A model generated the notes under the pieces. The model did no database searches. It had not been told where the DNA came from and worked only from the letters and a program-made list of their open reading frames with translations. Below, in pieces: positions 1 through 7,223 of a DNA stretch of 7,223 bases. Location: positions 1 through 7,223 of the forward strand of contig CAMYJJ010000147.1 of the NCBI GenBank assembly GCA_947258735.1. Reading direction: 5' to 3'. This stretch comes from Thermodesulfovibrionia bacterium. Its GTDB lineage: Bacteria; Nitrospirota; Thermodesulfovibrionia; UBA6902. Both the position numbers and the translations under genes were made by a program. Within the stretch, counting starts at the first letter, position 1. Each line of letters begins with the position of its first letter.

Positions 1-740
<740 letters not shown>

Positions 741-793
741 GGAAGATGATTGTTTACCCATGATATAAATCAGTTTAGGAGATAGATTACGTT

Positions 794-841
794 ATGAAAA
801 TCCAAAAATCAGTTTGTATAAAACATATAAGGGGGATTTAA
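794..841 (+). other. Possible 15-codon leader ORF abutting rpoC
   Basis: The sequence shows an ATG followed by 14 sense codons and TAA, encoding MKIQKSVCIKHIRGI. The TAA occupies 839-841, directly before the rpoC GTG and in the same frame, so the two ORFs are separated only by the stop codon. An AGGAGA stands at 777-782, 11 nt before the ATG, which is longer than ideal. The rpoC Shine-Dalgarno sequence lies inside this ORF, so its translation could influence rpoC initiation. I recognise no homology, and an ORF this short can easily arise by chance in a 101-nt AT-rich gap. It is listed for its geometry only. Confidence 0.2.
829..835 (+). promoter_or_regulatory. Ribosome binding site of rpoC
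   Basis: AAGGGGG lies 6 nt before the GTG at 842. It is a slightly imperfect but purine-rich Shine-Dalgarno match at good spacing. It supports GTG 842 as the rpoC start, as does the in-frame TAA immediately upstream, which excludes a longer protein. Confidence 0.75.
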
Positions 842-3800
842 GTGGAAGATATTTACTCGATATTTGAGAAGCCAAAGAATCCAACCGAATTTGAAGCAAT
901 AACCATAGGCCTGGCATCACCTGAAAAAATAAGGGCCTGGTCCTATGGAGAAGTAAAAAAACCTGAAACTATCAATTACCGTACCTTCAGGCCTGAAAGA
1001 GACGGTCTCTTCTGTGCCAAGATCTTTGGTCCTGTAAAAGACTGGGAGTGCATATGCGGGAAGTATAAAAGGATGAAGCACAGGGGCGTTGTGTGTGACA
1101 AGTGCGGTGTTGAGGTCATCCAGTCCAAGTCCCGTCGTGAAAGACTGGCCCATATTGAACTGGCAACACCGGTTGCCCATATATGGTTCTTAAAGGGTAT
1201 TCCCTCAAGGATTGGTACCCTGCTGGACATGACCATGCGTCAGCTTGAAAAGGTACTGTATTTTGAAAGCTATATTGTTGTTGATCCGGGCGAGACTAAA
1301 TTGAAACCAAAGGAACTGCTCAGTGATGAAGATTACAGAAAGAACGTCCAGGAGTTTGGCGATCAGTTCAAGGCAGGTGTTGGCGCTGAAGCAGTAAAAG
1401 AGCTGCTCCGCAGCCTGGACCTTGATGCCATAGCTAAGGAGCTGAGGGCCAAGATCCAGGCCTCATCATCTATAGGTATAAAAAGAAAGCTCACCAAAAG
1501 ATTACGCGTGGTTGAGGCATTCAGAAAATCAGGCAACAAACCTGAATGGATGATCATGGACGTCATCCCTGTTTTACCGCCTGATCTCCGCCCGCTTGTA
1601 CCTCTTGAAGGAGGACGATTTGCAACATCTGATCTCAATGACCTGTACCGAAGGGTCATTAACCGAAATAACAGATTAAAAAGACTGATGGAGCTGAACG
1701 CGCCGAGCGTTATTATCAGAAACGAAAAGAGAATGCTTCAGGAGTCGGTTGATGCCCTGTTTGATAATGGACGAAGAAGCAGGGTCCTGAAGGCCGCCAC
1801 GAAAAGACCTCTTAAATCCCTTAGTGACATGATCAAGGGGAAACAGGGCCGGTTCAGGCAGAACCTTCTGGGGAAGCGTGTTGACTACTCAGGCCGTTCC
1901 GTTGTTGTAGTCGGGCCTGAATTGAAACTGCACCAGTGCGGTCTTCCCAAAACAATGGCCCTTGAGCTTTTCAAGCCTTACATCTTCAGCAAGCTTGAAG
2001 AGAAAGGCTATGTAACAACAATCAAGGCCGCAAAGAAAATAGTTGAAAGAGGCGAAGACATCATCTGGGACTGTCTTGACGAGGTCATCAGGGAACACCC
2101 TGTCCTCTTAAACAGGGCCCCTACGCTTCACCGTCTGGGCATGCAGGCCTTTGATCCGGTTCTTGTCGAGGGGAAGGCCATCAGACTGCATCCCCTTGTT
2201 TGCACAGCATTTAATGCTGACTTTGACGGTGACCAGATGGCTGTCCATGTCCCTCTTTCCATAGAGGCCCAGGTAGAGGCCCGTGTGCTGATGATGTCGG
2301 TAAATAACATCCTCAGCCCTGCGAGCGGAAAACCTATAGCTACCCCTACACAGGATATGGTCCTTGGTATTTATTACCTTACGAAGCTTAAAAAAGGTGT
2401 TACCGGTGACGGGAGGCTGTTCTCCGGTCCTGAAGAAGTAAGGATCGCCTATGATGCAGGCATACTTGATCAGCACGAGCCCATTAAGGTCAGGATGAAT
2501 GGTGAATTTGTAGAGACCACGCCGGGCCGGGTCATTCTGGGTGAGATTTTACCCGAAGGCCTGTCGTTTTCCATGATAAATAAGGAAATGACCAAGAAAG
2601 AAGTGGCAAAACTCATAGAGTTCTGCTACAAGAGGCTTGGCAGACGGGCAACGGTTGTTTTTCTTGATAACATTGAAAAACTGGGGTTTGCCAGCGCAAC
2701 CAGTTCAGGCAATTCGATATGCATAGACGATATGCATATTCCAAGCAGAAAGCCGGAGTTGATCAAAGAGGCTGAGCATGAGGTCCTTGATGTCGAGCAG
2801 CAGTATGCCGACGGTCTTATCACAAATGGTGAACGGTATAACAAGGTCATAGATATATGGGCGGAAGTTACAGAAGAGATCGCTGATGAGATGATGAAAG
2901 AGCTTGGTGCGGAGGATGTGGAAGATATTAAAAAATTGACAAAGGAAGAGCTTGCAGAGAAACGTTCATTCAATAACATATACATGATGGCCGATTCCGG
3001 TGCAAGGGGATCTGCGGCCCAGTTACGGCAGCTTGCCGGAATGAGAGGACTGATGGCAAAACCATCAGGAGAGATTATCGAGACCCCCATCACAGCAAAT
3101 TTCCGGGAGGGATTGACCCCGCTGCAGTACTTTATATCCACCCATGGTGCAAGAAAAGGGCTTGCAGATACAGCCCTGAAAACAGCCAACTCCGGATATC
3201 TTACAAGAAGGCTCGTTGATGTCACCCAGGATGTCATCATCCGGGAAGAAGATTGTGGAACTCACGCCGGTATACATATTACCAACCTTCTTGAAGGGGG
3301 TGAGATCATAGAACCTCTTGAAGAACGAATCTACGGCAGGGTTGCTGCTGAAGAACTTGTAGACTCTGTTACAAACGAGACGATAGTATCCAACGGACAG
3401 GAAATTGATGATGAACTGGCCCAGAAGATTGTCGCGGCCGGGATTGACAGAGTATTAATCAGGTCTGTTCTTACCTGTGAGACCGGCCTAGGTGTATGCA
3501 AACAGTGCTACGGGAGGGACCTTGGCAGAGGCGGAAGGGTCGAACTTGGTGAGGCAGTGGGAATCATGGCTGCTCAATCAATTGGTGAGCCAGGAACCCA
3601 GCTTACCATGAGGACCTTCCATATAGGGGGAACAGCTACACGGCTGGTTGAACAGACCGTGCTTGAGGCCAAAAGCAGCGGAACAATCAAGTTCATTGAG
3701 CTTGCTACGGTCAAAAACAGAGAAGGTAATCAGGTTGTGATGAACCGTAATGGGAGCATTGCAATCATTGATGATAAGGGAAGAGAAAGAGAGAAATACG

Positions 3801-4930
3801 CCGTCGTATATGGAGCTAAACTGAAAATTAAAAATAAACAGAAAGTAGATGCCGGGGAGCTTCTTGTTGAGTGGGACCCATACTCATTCCCTATTATTAC
3901 TGAAGTGGGAGGAAGGATCGCCCTGGGGGACATTACGGAAGGCGTATCTGTAAAAGAAGAAGTGGATGAGGTCACCGGTCTTGCTCACAAGGTTATCATT
4001 GAGTACCCCGCTCATATGAGACCGAGGGTTTCTATTAAGGATGAACATGGAAAGGCAACATTAAAGCTGCCCTCAACCGGAGCATTGGCCCGTTACCTGC
4101 TGCCATCCGGTTCACACGTTCTTGTTGACAAGGGATCGATTGTTCACCCTGGTGATGTGATCGCTAAAATACCGAGAGAAACCACTAAAACGAAAGACAT
4201 CACGGGAGGTCTGCCCAGGGTTGCCGAACTTTTTGAGGCAAGAAAACCCAAGGAACAGGCGGTTGTCAGTGAGATCGATGGAATCATTGAATTTAAGGGG
4301 TTCCATAAAGGACAGCGTGTCGTCAATGTAAAAGGCGGGGCAGATACGAGAGAATACCTCATTCCTAAAGGAAAGCATTTAAGCGTTCATGAAGGTGACT
4401 GGGTGAGAGCAGGAGAGGCACTGATGGATGGCTCCATTAATCCTCACGACATTCTGGAAATACTCGGGCCCAATGAACTGCAGAGATATCTCGTGAACGA
4501 GGTGCAGAAAGTATACAGACTGCAGGGTGTCGCAATTAATGACAAACACATAGAAGTTGTTGCCCGGCAGATGATGAAGAAAGTCAGGATTGAGGAAGCA
4601 GGTGACACAGAGTTTCTTGTGGGAGAGCAGGTAGACAAGCTCTTATTTGCAAAAGAGAACCTGAGGGTGCTTAAGGAAAAAGGCAAACCTGCGCAGGCCA
4701 AGCCCATACTTTTGGGTATTACAAAGGCGTCACTTTCAACAGACAGCTTTATATCTGCTGCGTCATTTCAGGAAACGACCAGGGTACTGACCGAGGCTGC
4801 CATTAACGGTGCCCAGGATGATCTGAGAGGTCTTAAGGAAAATATCATCATGGGAAGACTGATCCCTGCCGGTACCGGAACAGACATGTACAAAGAGACC
4901 TTTGTCACTGCCGAGACCGAAGAAGAATAA
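842..4930 (+). CDS. rpoC: RNA polymerase beta' subunit
   Basis: This is a complete 1362-residue beta' subunit, which holds the catalytic Mg2+ of RNA polymerase. E. coli RpoC has 1407 residues. The N-terminal zinc site has C70, C72, C85 and C88. The active-site motif NADFDGD places the three Mg-binding aspartates at D460, D462 and D464. [17 protein letters not shown] precedes it. The bridge-helix region ([20 protein letters not shown], about residues 760-800) is intact. The second zinc site is C805, C879, C886 and C889. The trigger loop begins with [16 protein letters not shown] (M923, H927) and resumes at [11 protein letters not shown] (D1119). The roughly 185 residues between are an SI3-type insertion. 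The conserved end, [20 protein letters not shown] through GRLIPAGTG, is complete. GTG is chosen as start because [14 protein letters not shown] matches the family N-terminus and a Shine-Dalgarno sequence precedes it. It is presumably co-transcribed with rpoB. No frameshift or missing catalytic residue is seen. Confidence 0.99.
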   Translation: MEDIYSIFEKPKNPTEFEAITIGLASPEKIRAWSYGEVKKPETINYRTFRPERDGLFCAKIFGPVKDWECICGKYKRMKHRGVVCDKCGVEVIQSKSRRERLAHIELATPVAHIWFLKGIPSRIGTLLDMTMRQLEKVLYFESYIVVDPGETKLKPKELLSDEDYRKNVQEFGDQFKAGVGAEAVKELLRSLDLDAIAKELRAKIQASSSIGIKRKLTKRLRVVEAFRKSGNKPEWMIMDVIPVLPPDLRPLVPLEGGRFATSDLNDLYRRVINRNNRLKRLMELNAPSVIIRNEKRMLQESVDALFDNGRRSRVLKAATKRPLKSLSDMIKGKQGRFRQNLLGKRVDYSGRSVVVVGPELKLHQCGLPKTMALELFKPYIFSKLEEKGYVTTIKAAKKIVERGEDIIWDCLDEVIREHPVLLNRAPTLHRLGMQAFDPVLVEGKAIRLHPLVCTAFNADFDGDQMAVHVPLSIEAQVEARVLMMSVNNILSPASGKPIATPTQDMVLGIYYLTKLKKGVTGDGRLFSGPEEVRIAYDAGILDQHEPIKVRMNGEFVETTPGRVILGEILPEGLSFSMINKEMTKKEVAKLIEFCYKRLGRRATVVFLDNIEKLGFASATSSGNSICIDDMHIPSRKPELIKEAEHEVLDVEQQYADGLITNGERYNKVIDIWAEVTEEIADEMMKELGAEDVEDIKKLTKEELAEKRSFNNIYMMADSGARGSAAQLRQLAGMRGLMAKPSGEIIETPITANFREGLTPLQYFISTHGARKGLADTALKTANSGYLTRRLVDVTQDVIIREEDCGTHAGIHITNLLEGGEIIEPLEERIYGRVAAEELVDSVTNETIVSNGQEIDDELAQKIVAAGIDRVLIRSVLTCETGLGVCKQCYGRDLGRGGRVELGEAVGIMAAQSIGEPGTQLTMRTFHIGGTATRLVEQTVLEAKSSGTIKFIELATVKNREGNQVVMNRNGSIAIIDDKGREREKYAVVYGAKLKIKNKQKVDAGELLVEWDPYSFPIITEVGGRIALGDITEGVSVKEEVDEVTGLAHKVIIEYPAHMRPRVSIKDEHGKATLKLPSTGALARYLLPSGSHVLVDKGSIVHPGDVIAKIPRETTKTKDITGGLPRVAELFEARKPKEQAVVSEIDGIIEFKGFHKGQRVVNVKGGADTREYLIPKGKHLSVHEGDWVRAGEALMDGSINPHDILEILGPNELQRYLVNEVQKVYRLQGVAINDKHIEVVARQMMKKVRIEEAGDTEFLVGEQVDKLLFAKENLRVLKEKGKPAQAKPILLGITKASLSTDSFISAASFQETTRVLTEAAINGAQDDLRGLKENIIMGRLIPAGTGTDMYKETFVTAETEEE

Positions 4931-4956
4931 AAGAGCATTAACTGGTTATGTACGTT

Positions 4957-4999
4957 CGGGATAGCGGTCTTGAAATGGCCGCTATCCCGTTTTCTTTTT
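4957..4999 (+). terminator. Intrinsic terminator of the rpoBC unit
   Basis: CGGGATAGCGG (4957-4967) pairs perfectly with CCGCTATCCCG (4979-4989). The stem can extend by a T-G wobble and a C-G pair to 13 bp, leaving the 7-nt loop TTGAAAT. A TTTTCTTTTT tract at 4990-4999 follows directly. It lies 26 nt after the rpoC stop. The GC-rich stem plus T-tract is a textbook Rho-independent terminator, and its position argues that transcription from rpoBC ends here. Confidence 0.95.
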
Positions 5000-5212
5000 A
5001 ACCTTCGTTGTGCATGGTGAATTCTGTAGCAATGGAGTTCGTTATAAGTTATTCGTTATTAGTAGAAGACAAACAATCAGCATCTTATTTTTTACCTATT
5101 AACTTATAGCATTTGAACGGTTAGCTGAAATTTTATGCTCAATATCACGAGGCTCATCGATAACTTTTTAGATCCGTGGCGATTAATAACCTGACTTCAT
5201 ACGTAATAGCGA
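5000..5212. other. Intergenic region between rpoC terminator and Mut7-C gene
   Basis: These 213 nt contain no convincing gene on either strand. Because the preceding terminator is strong, a promoter for the next gene should lie here. The best visible pair is TTGAAC (5113-5118) and TATGCT (5134-5139), but the spacer is only 15 nt, so I do not call it. No good Shine-Dalgarno sequence precedes the ATG at 5213. Confidence 0.6.
5038..5063. repeat. Short imperfect 7-bp tandem repeat
   Basis: TTCGTTA, TAAGTTA, TTCGTTA and a degenerate TTAGTAG stand head to tail. The first and third units are identical, giving TTCGTTAT at 5038-5045 and 5052-5059. It is too short to assign a function and may be chance in an AT-rich gap. 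Confidence 0.4.
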
Positions 5213-5695
5213 ATGAAATTCATTGCCGATTCCATGCTTGGCCGTCTGGCAAAATGGTTACGACTGCTCGGAGTTGACACGCTCTATGAGCCTCATATAG
5301 ATGACAGCCTCCTCCTCCGTATTGCGAGAGAACAGGAAAGAATAATCCTTACAAGAGACACACGACTGATAAAAATAAAAGGTATCAATAATTATCTGCT
5401 GCTGGAAGATAATAATACATTCAATCAGCTCAGCAGAGTGATCAAGGAATATGACATGCTGCCTCAGCTCACTGAAAATGGAAAAATAACGCTTCCATCT
5501 TCAGGCAGATGTTCAATTTGCAATGAACTGCTAAAAGTGATTTCAAGGGAAAAAGCCCGCCCCCATGTTCCGGAATATGTTTATAAAACCACTCAAATCT
5601 TTCAACACTGTATAAAGTGCGGGAGGTTTTACTGGAAAGGATCACATCAGGAAAACCTGCAGAAAAAACTGACGGATATTGTATCCCGCTTATAA
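5213..5695 (+). CDS. Mut7-C family putative RNase (PIN-like domain plus zinc ribbon)
   Basis: This 160-residue protein fits the Mut7-C family (formerly DUF82, COG1656), named after the C-terminal domain of the nematode protein MUT-7. The N-terminus MKFIADSMLGRLAKWLRLLG is the family signature. D6, the acidic pair D30/D31 and D49 in ILTRD are candidates for the metal-binding acidic site of a PIN-like nuclease fold. The C-terminal third has two CxxC pairs, C100/C103 and C133/C136, forming a probable zinc ribbon, followed by the conserved FYWKGSH (residues 139-145). The length is typical for a stand-alone family member, and no signal peptide or membrane segment is present, so it should be cytoplasmic. 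RNase activity is the family prediction; the cellular substrate is, to my knowledge, unclear. The start is chosen because it reproduces the family N-terminus, although the upstream bases lack a good Shine-Dalgarno sequence. It is probably transcribed separately from rpoC and from the channel gene. Confidence 0.88.
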   Translation: MKFIADSMLGRLAKWLRLLGVDTLYEPHIDDSLLLRIAREQERIILTRDTRLIKIKGINNYLLLEDNNTFNQLSRVIKEYDMLPQLTENGKITLPSSGRCSICNELLKVISREKARPHVPEYVYKTTQIFQHCIKCGRFYWKGSHQENLQKKLTDIVSRL

Positions 5696-5722
5696 TCAAA
5701 TTCTTTCTATAGCCTGCTTGAT

Positions 5723-5835
5723 TGTCATGCCCGAAGTCCGTAATCGGGCATCCAGAACCTGCTGAAACAACTGGATTCTGGATGCGAGTCTTCGCGAGAG
5801 TCGCTTCGACCGGCTTAAGGATTTCCGGAATGACA
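5723..5835. repeat. 113-bp MITE/REP-like element with inverted termini and hairpins
   Basis: The element starts with TGTCATGCCCG and ends with CCGGAATGACA; the reverse complement of the right end is TGTCATTCCGG, matching 9 of 11 positions. Inside, ATGCCCGA (5727-5734) pairs perfectly with TCGGGCAT (5744-5751), and GCATCCAGAA (5748-5757) pairs perfectly with TTCTGGATGC (5776-5785). The two stems share GCAT at 5748-5751, so they compete. A TTCCGGAA palindrome lies at 5823-5830. It has no coding capacity and no obvious target-site duplication. From memory it resembles the TGTCAT-type dispersed repeats common in deltaproteobacterial and Nitrospirota intergenic regions. It begins 27 nt after the Mut7-C stop and could affect the 3' end of that transcript. 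Copy number cannot be judged from one window. Confidence 0.65.
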
Positions 5836-5874
5836 GACTATGTTTCTTGAAAGGCACTAATTTAAAATAAAAAA

Positions 5875-5902
5875 TTGTATAATTTATCAAAATAAATATA
5901 AT
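5875..5902 (+). promoter_or_regulatory. Candidate sigma70-type promoter of the channel gene
   Basis: TTGTAT (5875-5880) is separated by 16 nt from a perfect TATAAT (5897-5902) in a very AT-rich stretch just after the repeat element. Transcription would start near 5909, about 25 nt before the channel ATG. The -35 match is only partial. A second TATAAT at 5878-5883 has no reasonable -35. Confidence 0.45.
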
Positions 5903-5934
5903 AAGAACTCTGAAATCGACCGATAATTATACAT

Positions 5935-6933
5935 ATGCCAAGTTTAAGAAAGAAATTCCTGATCCCCGCCATGGTAATAATTATAGTTGTTACATATGGT
6001 ACAGTCGGGTACATGATCATTGAAGGCTGGAATTTTATAGATTCGCTCTTCATGACCATTATTACCCTGACAACGGTGGGATACAGCGAAATACATGAAA
6101 TGGACAAGGCTGGCAGAATTTTTTCCATTGTTCTGATTCTGTCAGGTGTGGGCGCAATGTTTTATGCCCTCGGCGTAGGCGCAAAAATTCTCCTTGAAGG
6201 AGAAATAAGAGACATCTTAGGGAGGAAAAGGTTGAACAAAAAAATCGAGAATTTAAGAAACCACTATATCGTTTGCGGGTACGGCAGAATGGGAAGCATC
6301 ATTTGCACGGAATTAATGCAATGCAAATCCCCCTTTGTCGTGGTCGAATCAAGCGCTGAACTGCTTGCAACTATGGATGCAGATATTTTGTCTCTGCAGG
6401 GTGATGCAACACAGGACAGCATACTCAAGCAGGCAGGTATTGAAAAAGCCAAAGGGCTGATCTCTGTACTTGCATCTGATGCAAGCAATCTCTATGTAGT
6501 ATTATCCGCCAGGGGGCTGAACCCCAAACTGAGAATTGTTGCCCGCGCCAGTGAAGAGGGTGCCGAACAAAAGCTCATTAGGGCGGGCGCTGACAGCGTG
6601 GTATCACCCTATTATATCGGGGGGCTGAGAATTGCCCATACACTGATAAAACCGGCAGTTGTTGATTTCATAGAATTTGCTACAAGGAGTGAAAACCTGG
6701 AGTTACAGATGGAAGAGGTAAGGGTAAAGGATAGTTCACATATTATAGACCGAAGTCTCGATCAGATCGGTGTCAGAAGGGATATGGGCATTATTATTGT
6801 CGCAATTAAACGGGCATCGGGAAAGATGGAATTCAATCCGACCTCGACATGCATTATCAGACAGGGGGATACACTTGTTGTAATGGGAGAGACCAGACAG
6901 CTTCAGGAACTTGAGCAGCTTGTTGGTGTGTGA
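5935..6933 (+). CDS. Two-transmembrane potassium channel with RCK (TrkA-N/TrkA-C) domains
   Basis: This 332-residue protein has the MthK-type layout: two membrane helices with a pore loop, then a cytoplasmic RCK regulatory module. After a basic RKK (residues 5-7), TM1 spans about 8-29. The pore helix and selectivity filter follow (TIITLTTVGYSE, filter T47-V48-G49-Y50-S51), and TM2 spans about 61-88 with possible hinge glycines G71, G73, G80 and G82. RCK-N begins at about 109 with HYIVCGYGRMG, where GxGxxG is G115, G117 and G120; E138 ends beta-strand 2 and GDATQDSIL lies at 156-164. RCK-C (TrkA-C) covers about 255-330. Such channels form tetramers in the inner membrane gated by ligands such as Ca2+ or nucleotides; the ligand here cannot be read from the sequence. 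The ATG at 5935 is the only ATG giving complete TM1, and an in-frame TGA at 5911 limits upstream extension, but no Shine-Dalgarno sequence precedes it. The gene ends in tandem stops TGA-TAA. The final filter position is S instead of the usual G. Confidence 0.93.
   Translation: MPSLRKKFLIPAMVIIIVVTYGTVGYMIIEGWNFIDSLFMTIITLTTVGYSEIHEMDKAGRIFSIVLILSGVGAMFYALGVGAKILLEGEIRDILGRKRLNKKIENLRNHYIVCGYGRMGSIICTELMQCKSPFVVVESSAELLATMDADILSLQGDATQDSILKQAGIEKAKGLISVLASDASNLYVVLSARGLNPKLRIVARASEEGAEQKLIRAGADSVVSPYYIGGLRIAHTLIKPAVVDFIEFATRSENLELQMEEVRVKDSSHIIDRSLDQIGVRRDMGIIIVAIKRASGKMEFNPTSTCIIRQGDTLVVMGETRQLQELEQLVGV
6219..6234 (+). promoter_or_regulatory. Strong Shine-Dalgarno and in-frame TTG inside the channel gene
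   Basis: AGGGAGG (6219-6225) stands 6 nt before TTG (6232-6234), which is codon 100 and in frame with the channel. Initiation here would give a soluble protein of about 233 residues starting just before the RCK Rossmann fold. This ribosome-binding signal is far better than that at the full-length start. It encodes Gly-Arg-Lys-Arg, so the purines may simply reflect codon needs. Confidence 0.4.
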
Positions 6934-7223
6934 TAAAGTCCGGCTTCTGATATTGTTCGCAAATGAGGGCGTTACTCTATTAACACCTTACTCACATAAC
7001 GATCATTAACCAATATGTCTCTTTATTGAGCATTCCTAATTGCCCTTTTTGTAATCTTCAACAAGATCGAGAGAATATTTATAATATCTAATAGTCTTCA
7101 ATCTGAAGCAACACTTCACTACCGAACATATTTAATATAAATCTATCATTAACACATTCACTTTTATATATTTTTCTTGTCCGTTTGGATAATATTCGAT
7201 ATACTAGTTATGTAAATGGCTCT
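6934..7223. other. AT-rich intergenic tail
   Basis: These 290 nt show no supported gene. ORFs on both strands are under about 30 codons and lack ribosome binding sites. I found no convincing intrinsic terminator for the channel gene. Apart from the candidate promoter near the right edge, nothing distinct is visible. Confidence 0.6.
7177..7205 (+). promoter_or_regulatory. Candidate sigma70-type promoter for a gene beyond the window
   Basis: TTGTCC (7177-7182, four of six consensus positions) and TATACT (7200-7205, five of six) are spaced by 17 nt. Transcription would start near 7212 and leave the window on the right. The surrounding DNA is AT-rich, so chance matches are possible. Confidence 0.4.

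Noticed and set aside
2626..3240. 204-codon open frame on the minus strand inside rpoC
   Set aside because: It lies wholly opposite highly conserved rpoC codons, its translation is serine-rich with no recognisable motif, and it is explained by the codon bias of the sense gene.
5113..5139. TTGAAC / TATGCT promoter for the Mut7-C gene
   Set aside because: The 15-nt spacer is too short for a good sigma70 promoter and the -10 match is weak.
5727..5751. Hairpin after the Mut7-C gene as an intrinsic terminator
   Set aside because: The 8-bp stem is perfect but no T-tract follows; it is better explained as part of the repeat element.
5878..5883. First TATAAT before the channel gene
   Set aside because: No acceptable -35 lies 16-18 nt upstream; the nearest TTGAAA is 25 nt away. 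The second TATAAT at 5897 has a better partner.
5696..5890. 64-codon minus-strand frame covering the repeat element
   Set aside because: It is made almost entirely of the inverted-repeat element, shows no protein-like pattern, and no such family is known to me.
7036..7119. 27-codon minus-strand ORF starting with GTG in the tail
   Set aside because: Part of the translation looks protein-like (RYYKYSLDLVEDYKKG), but it is very short, has no ribosome binding site and matches nothing I recognise.

Overview
The window comes from a bacterial chromosome. It holds the 3' end of rpoB, a complete rpoC, a strong intrinsic terminator, and then two apparently independent genes: a Mut7-C-type putative RNase and a two-transmembrane, RCK-gated potassium channel. 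RpoC carries a large insertion inside its trigger loop (SI3 type, about residues 932-1115). That insertion is typical of Proteobacteria and several other diderm phyla and is absent from Firmicutes and Thermus. The RpoC N-terminus ([20 protein letters not shown]) and the RpoB C-terminus resemble, from memory, Nitrospirota and Desulfobacterota (former Deltaproteobacteria) sequences. I favour one of these groups but cannot separate them without a tree.

Layout: rpoB (1-740, truncated at the window start) and rpoC (842-4930) run in the same direction with a 101-nt gap. They encode the beta and beta' subunits that together form the catalytic centre of RNA polymerase. The gap contains a possible 15-codon ORF whose stop codon directly abuts the GTG start of rpoC. 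A 13-bp hairpin followed by a T-rich tract (4957-4999) ends the transcription unit. In many bacteria rpoC is followed by rpsL-rpsG-fusA; here it is not.

After a 213-nt gap with a small 7-bp tandem repeat lies the Mut7-C protein gene (5213-5695). A 113-bp repeat-like element follows, with imperfect terminal inverted repeats and internal hairpins (5723-5835). An AT-rich promoter region then leads to the channel gene (5935-6933). The channel has a TVGYS selectivity filter and both RCK domains. A strong Shine-Dalgarno sequence before an in-frame TTG at the pore/RCK junction suggests that a separate soluble RCK subunit could be made, as in MthK. The last 290 nt hold no recognisable gene but end in a plausible sigma70-type promoter pointing out of the window.

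I see no mobile-element gene, CRISPR array, tRNA or rRNA, and no clearly new multi-gene system. The most notable observations are the candidate internal start in the channel gene, the mini-ORF before rpoC and the small inverted-repeat element.
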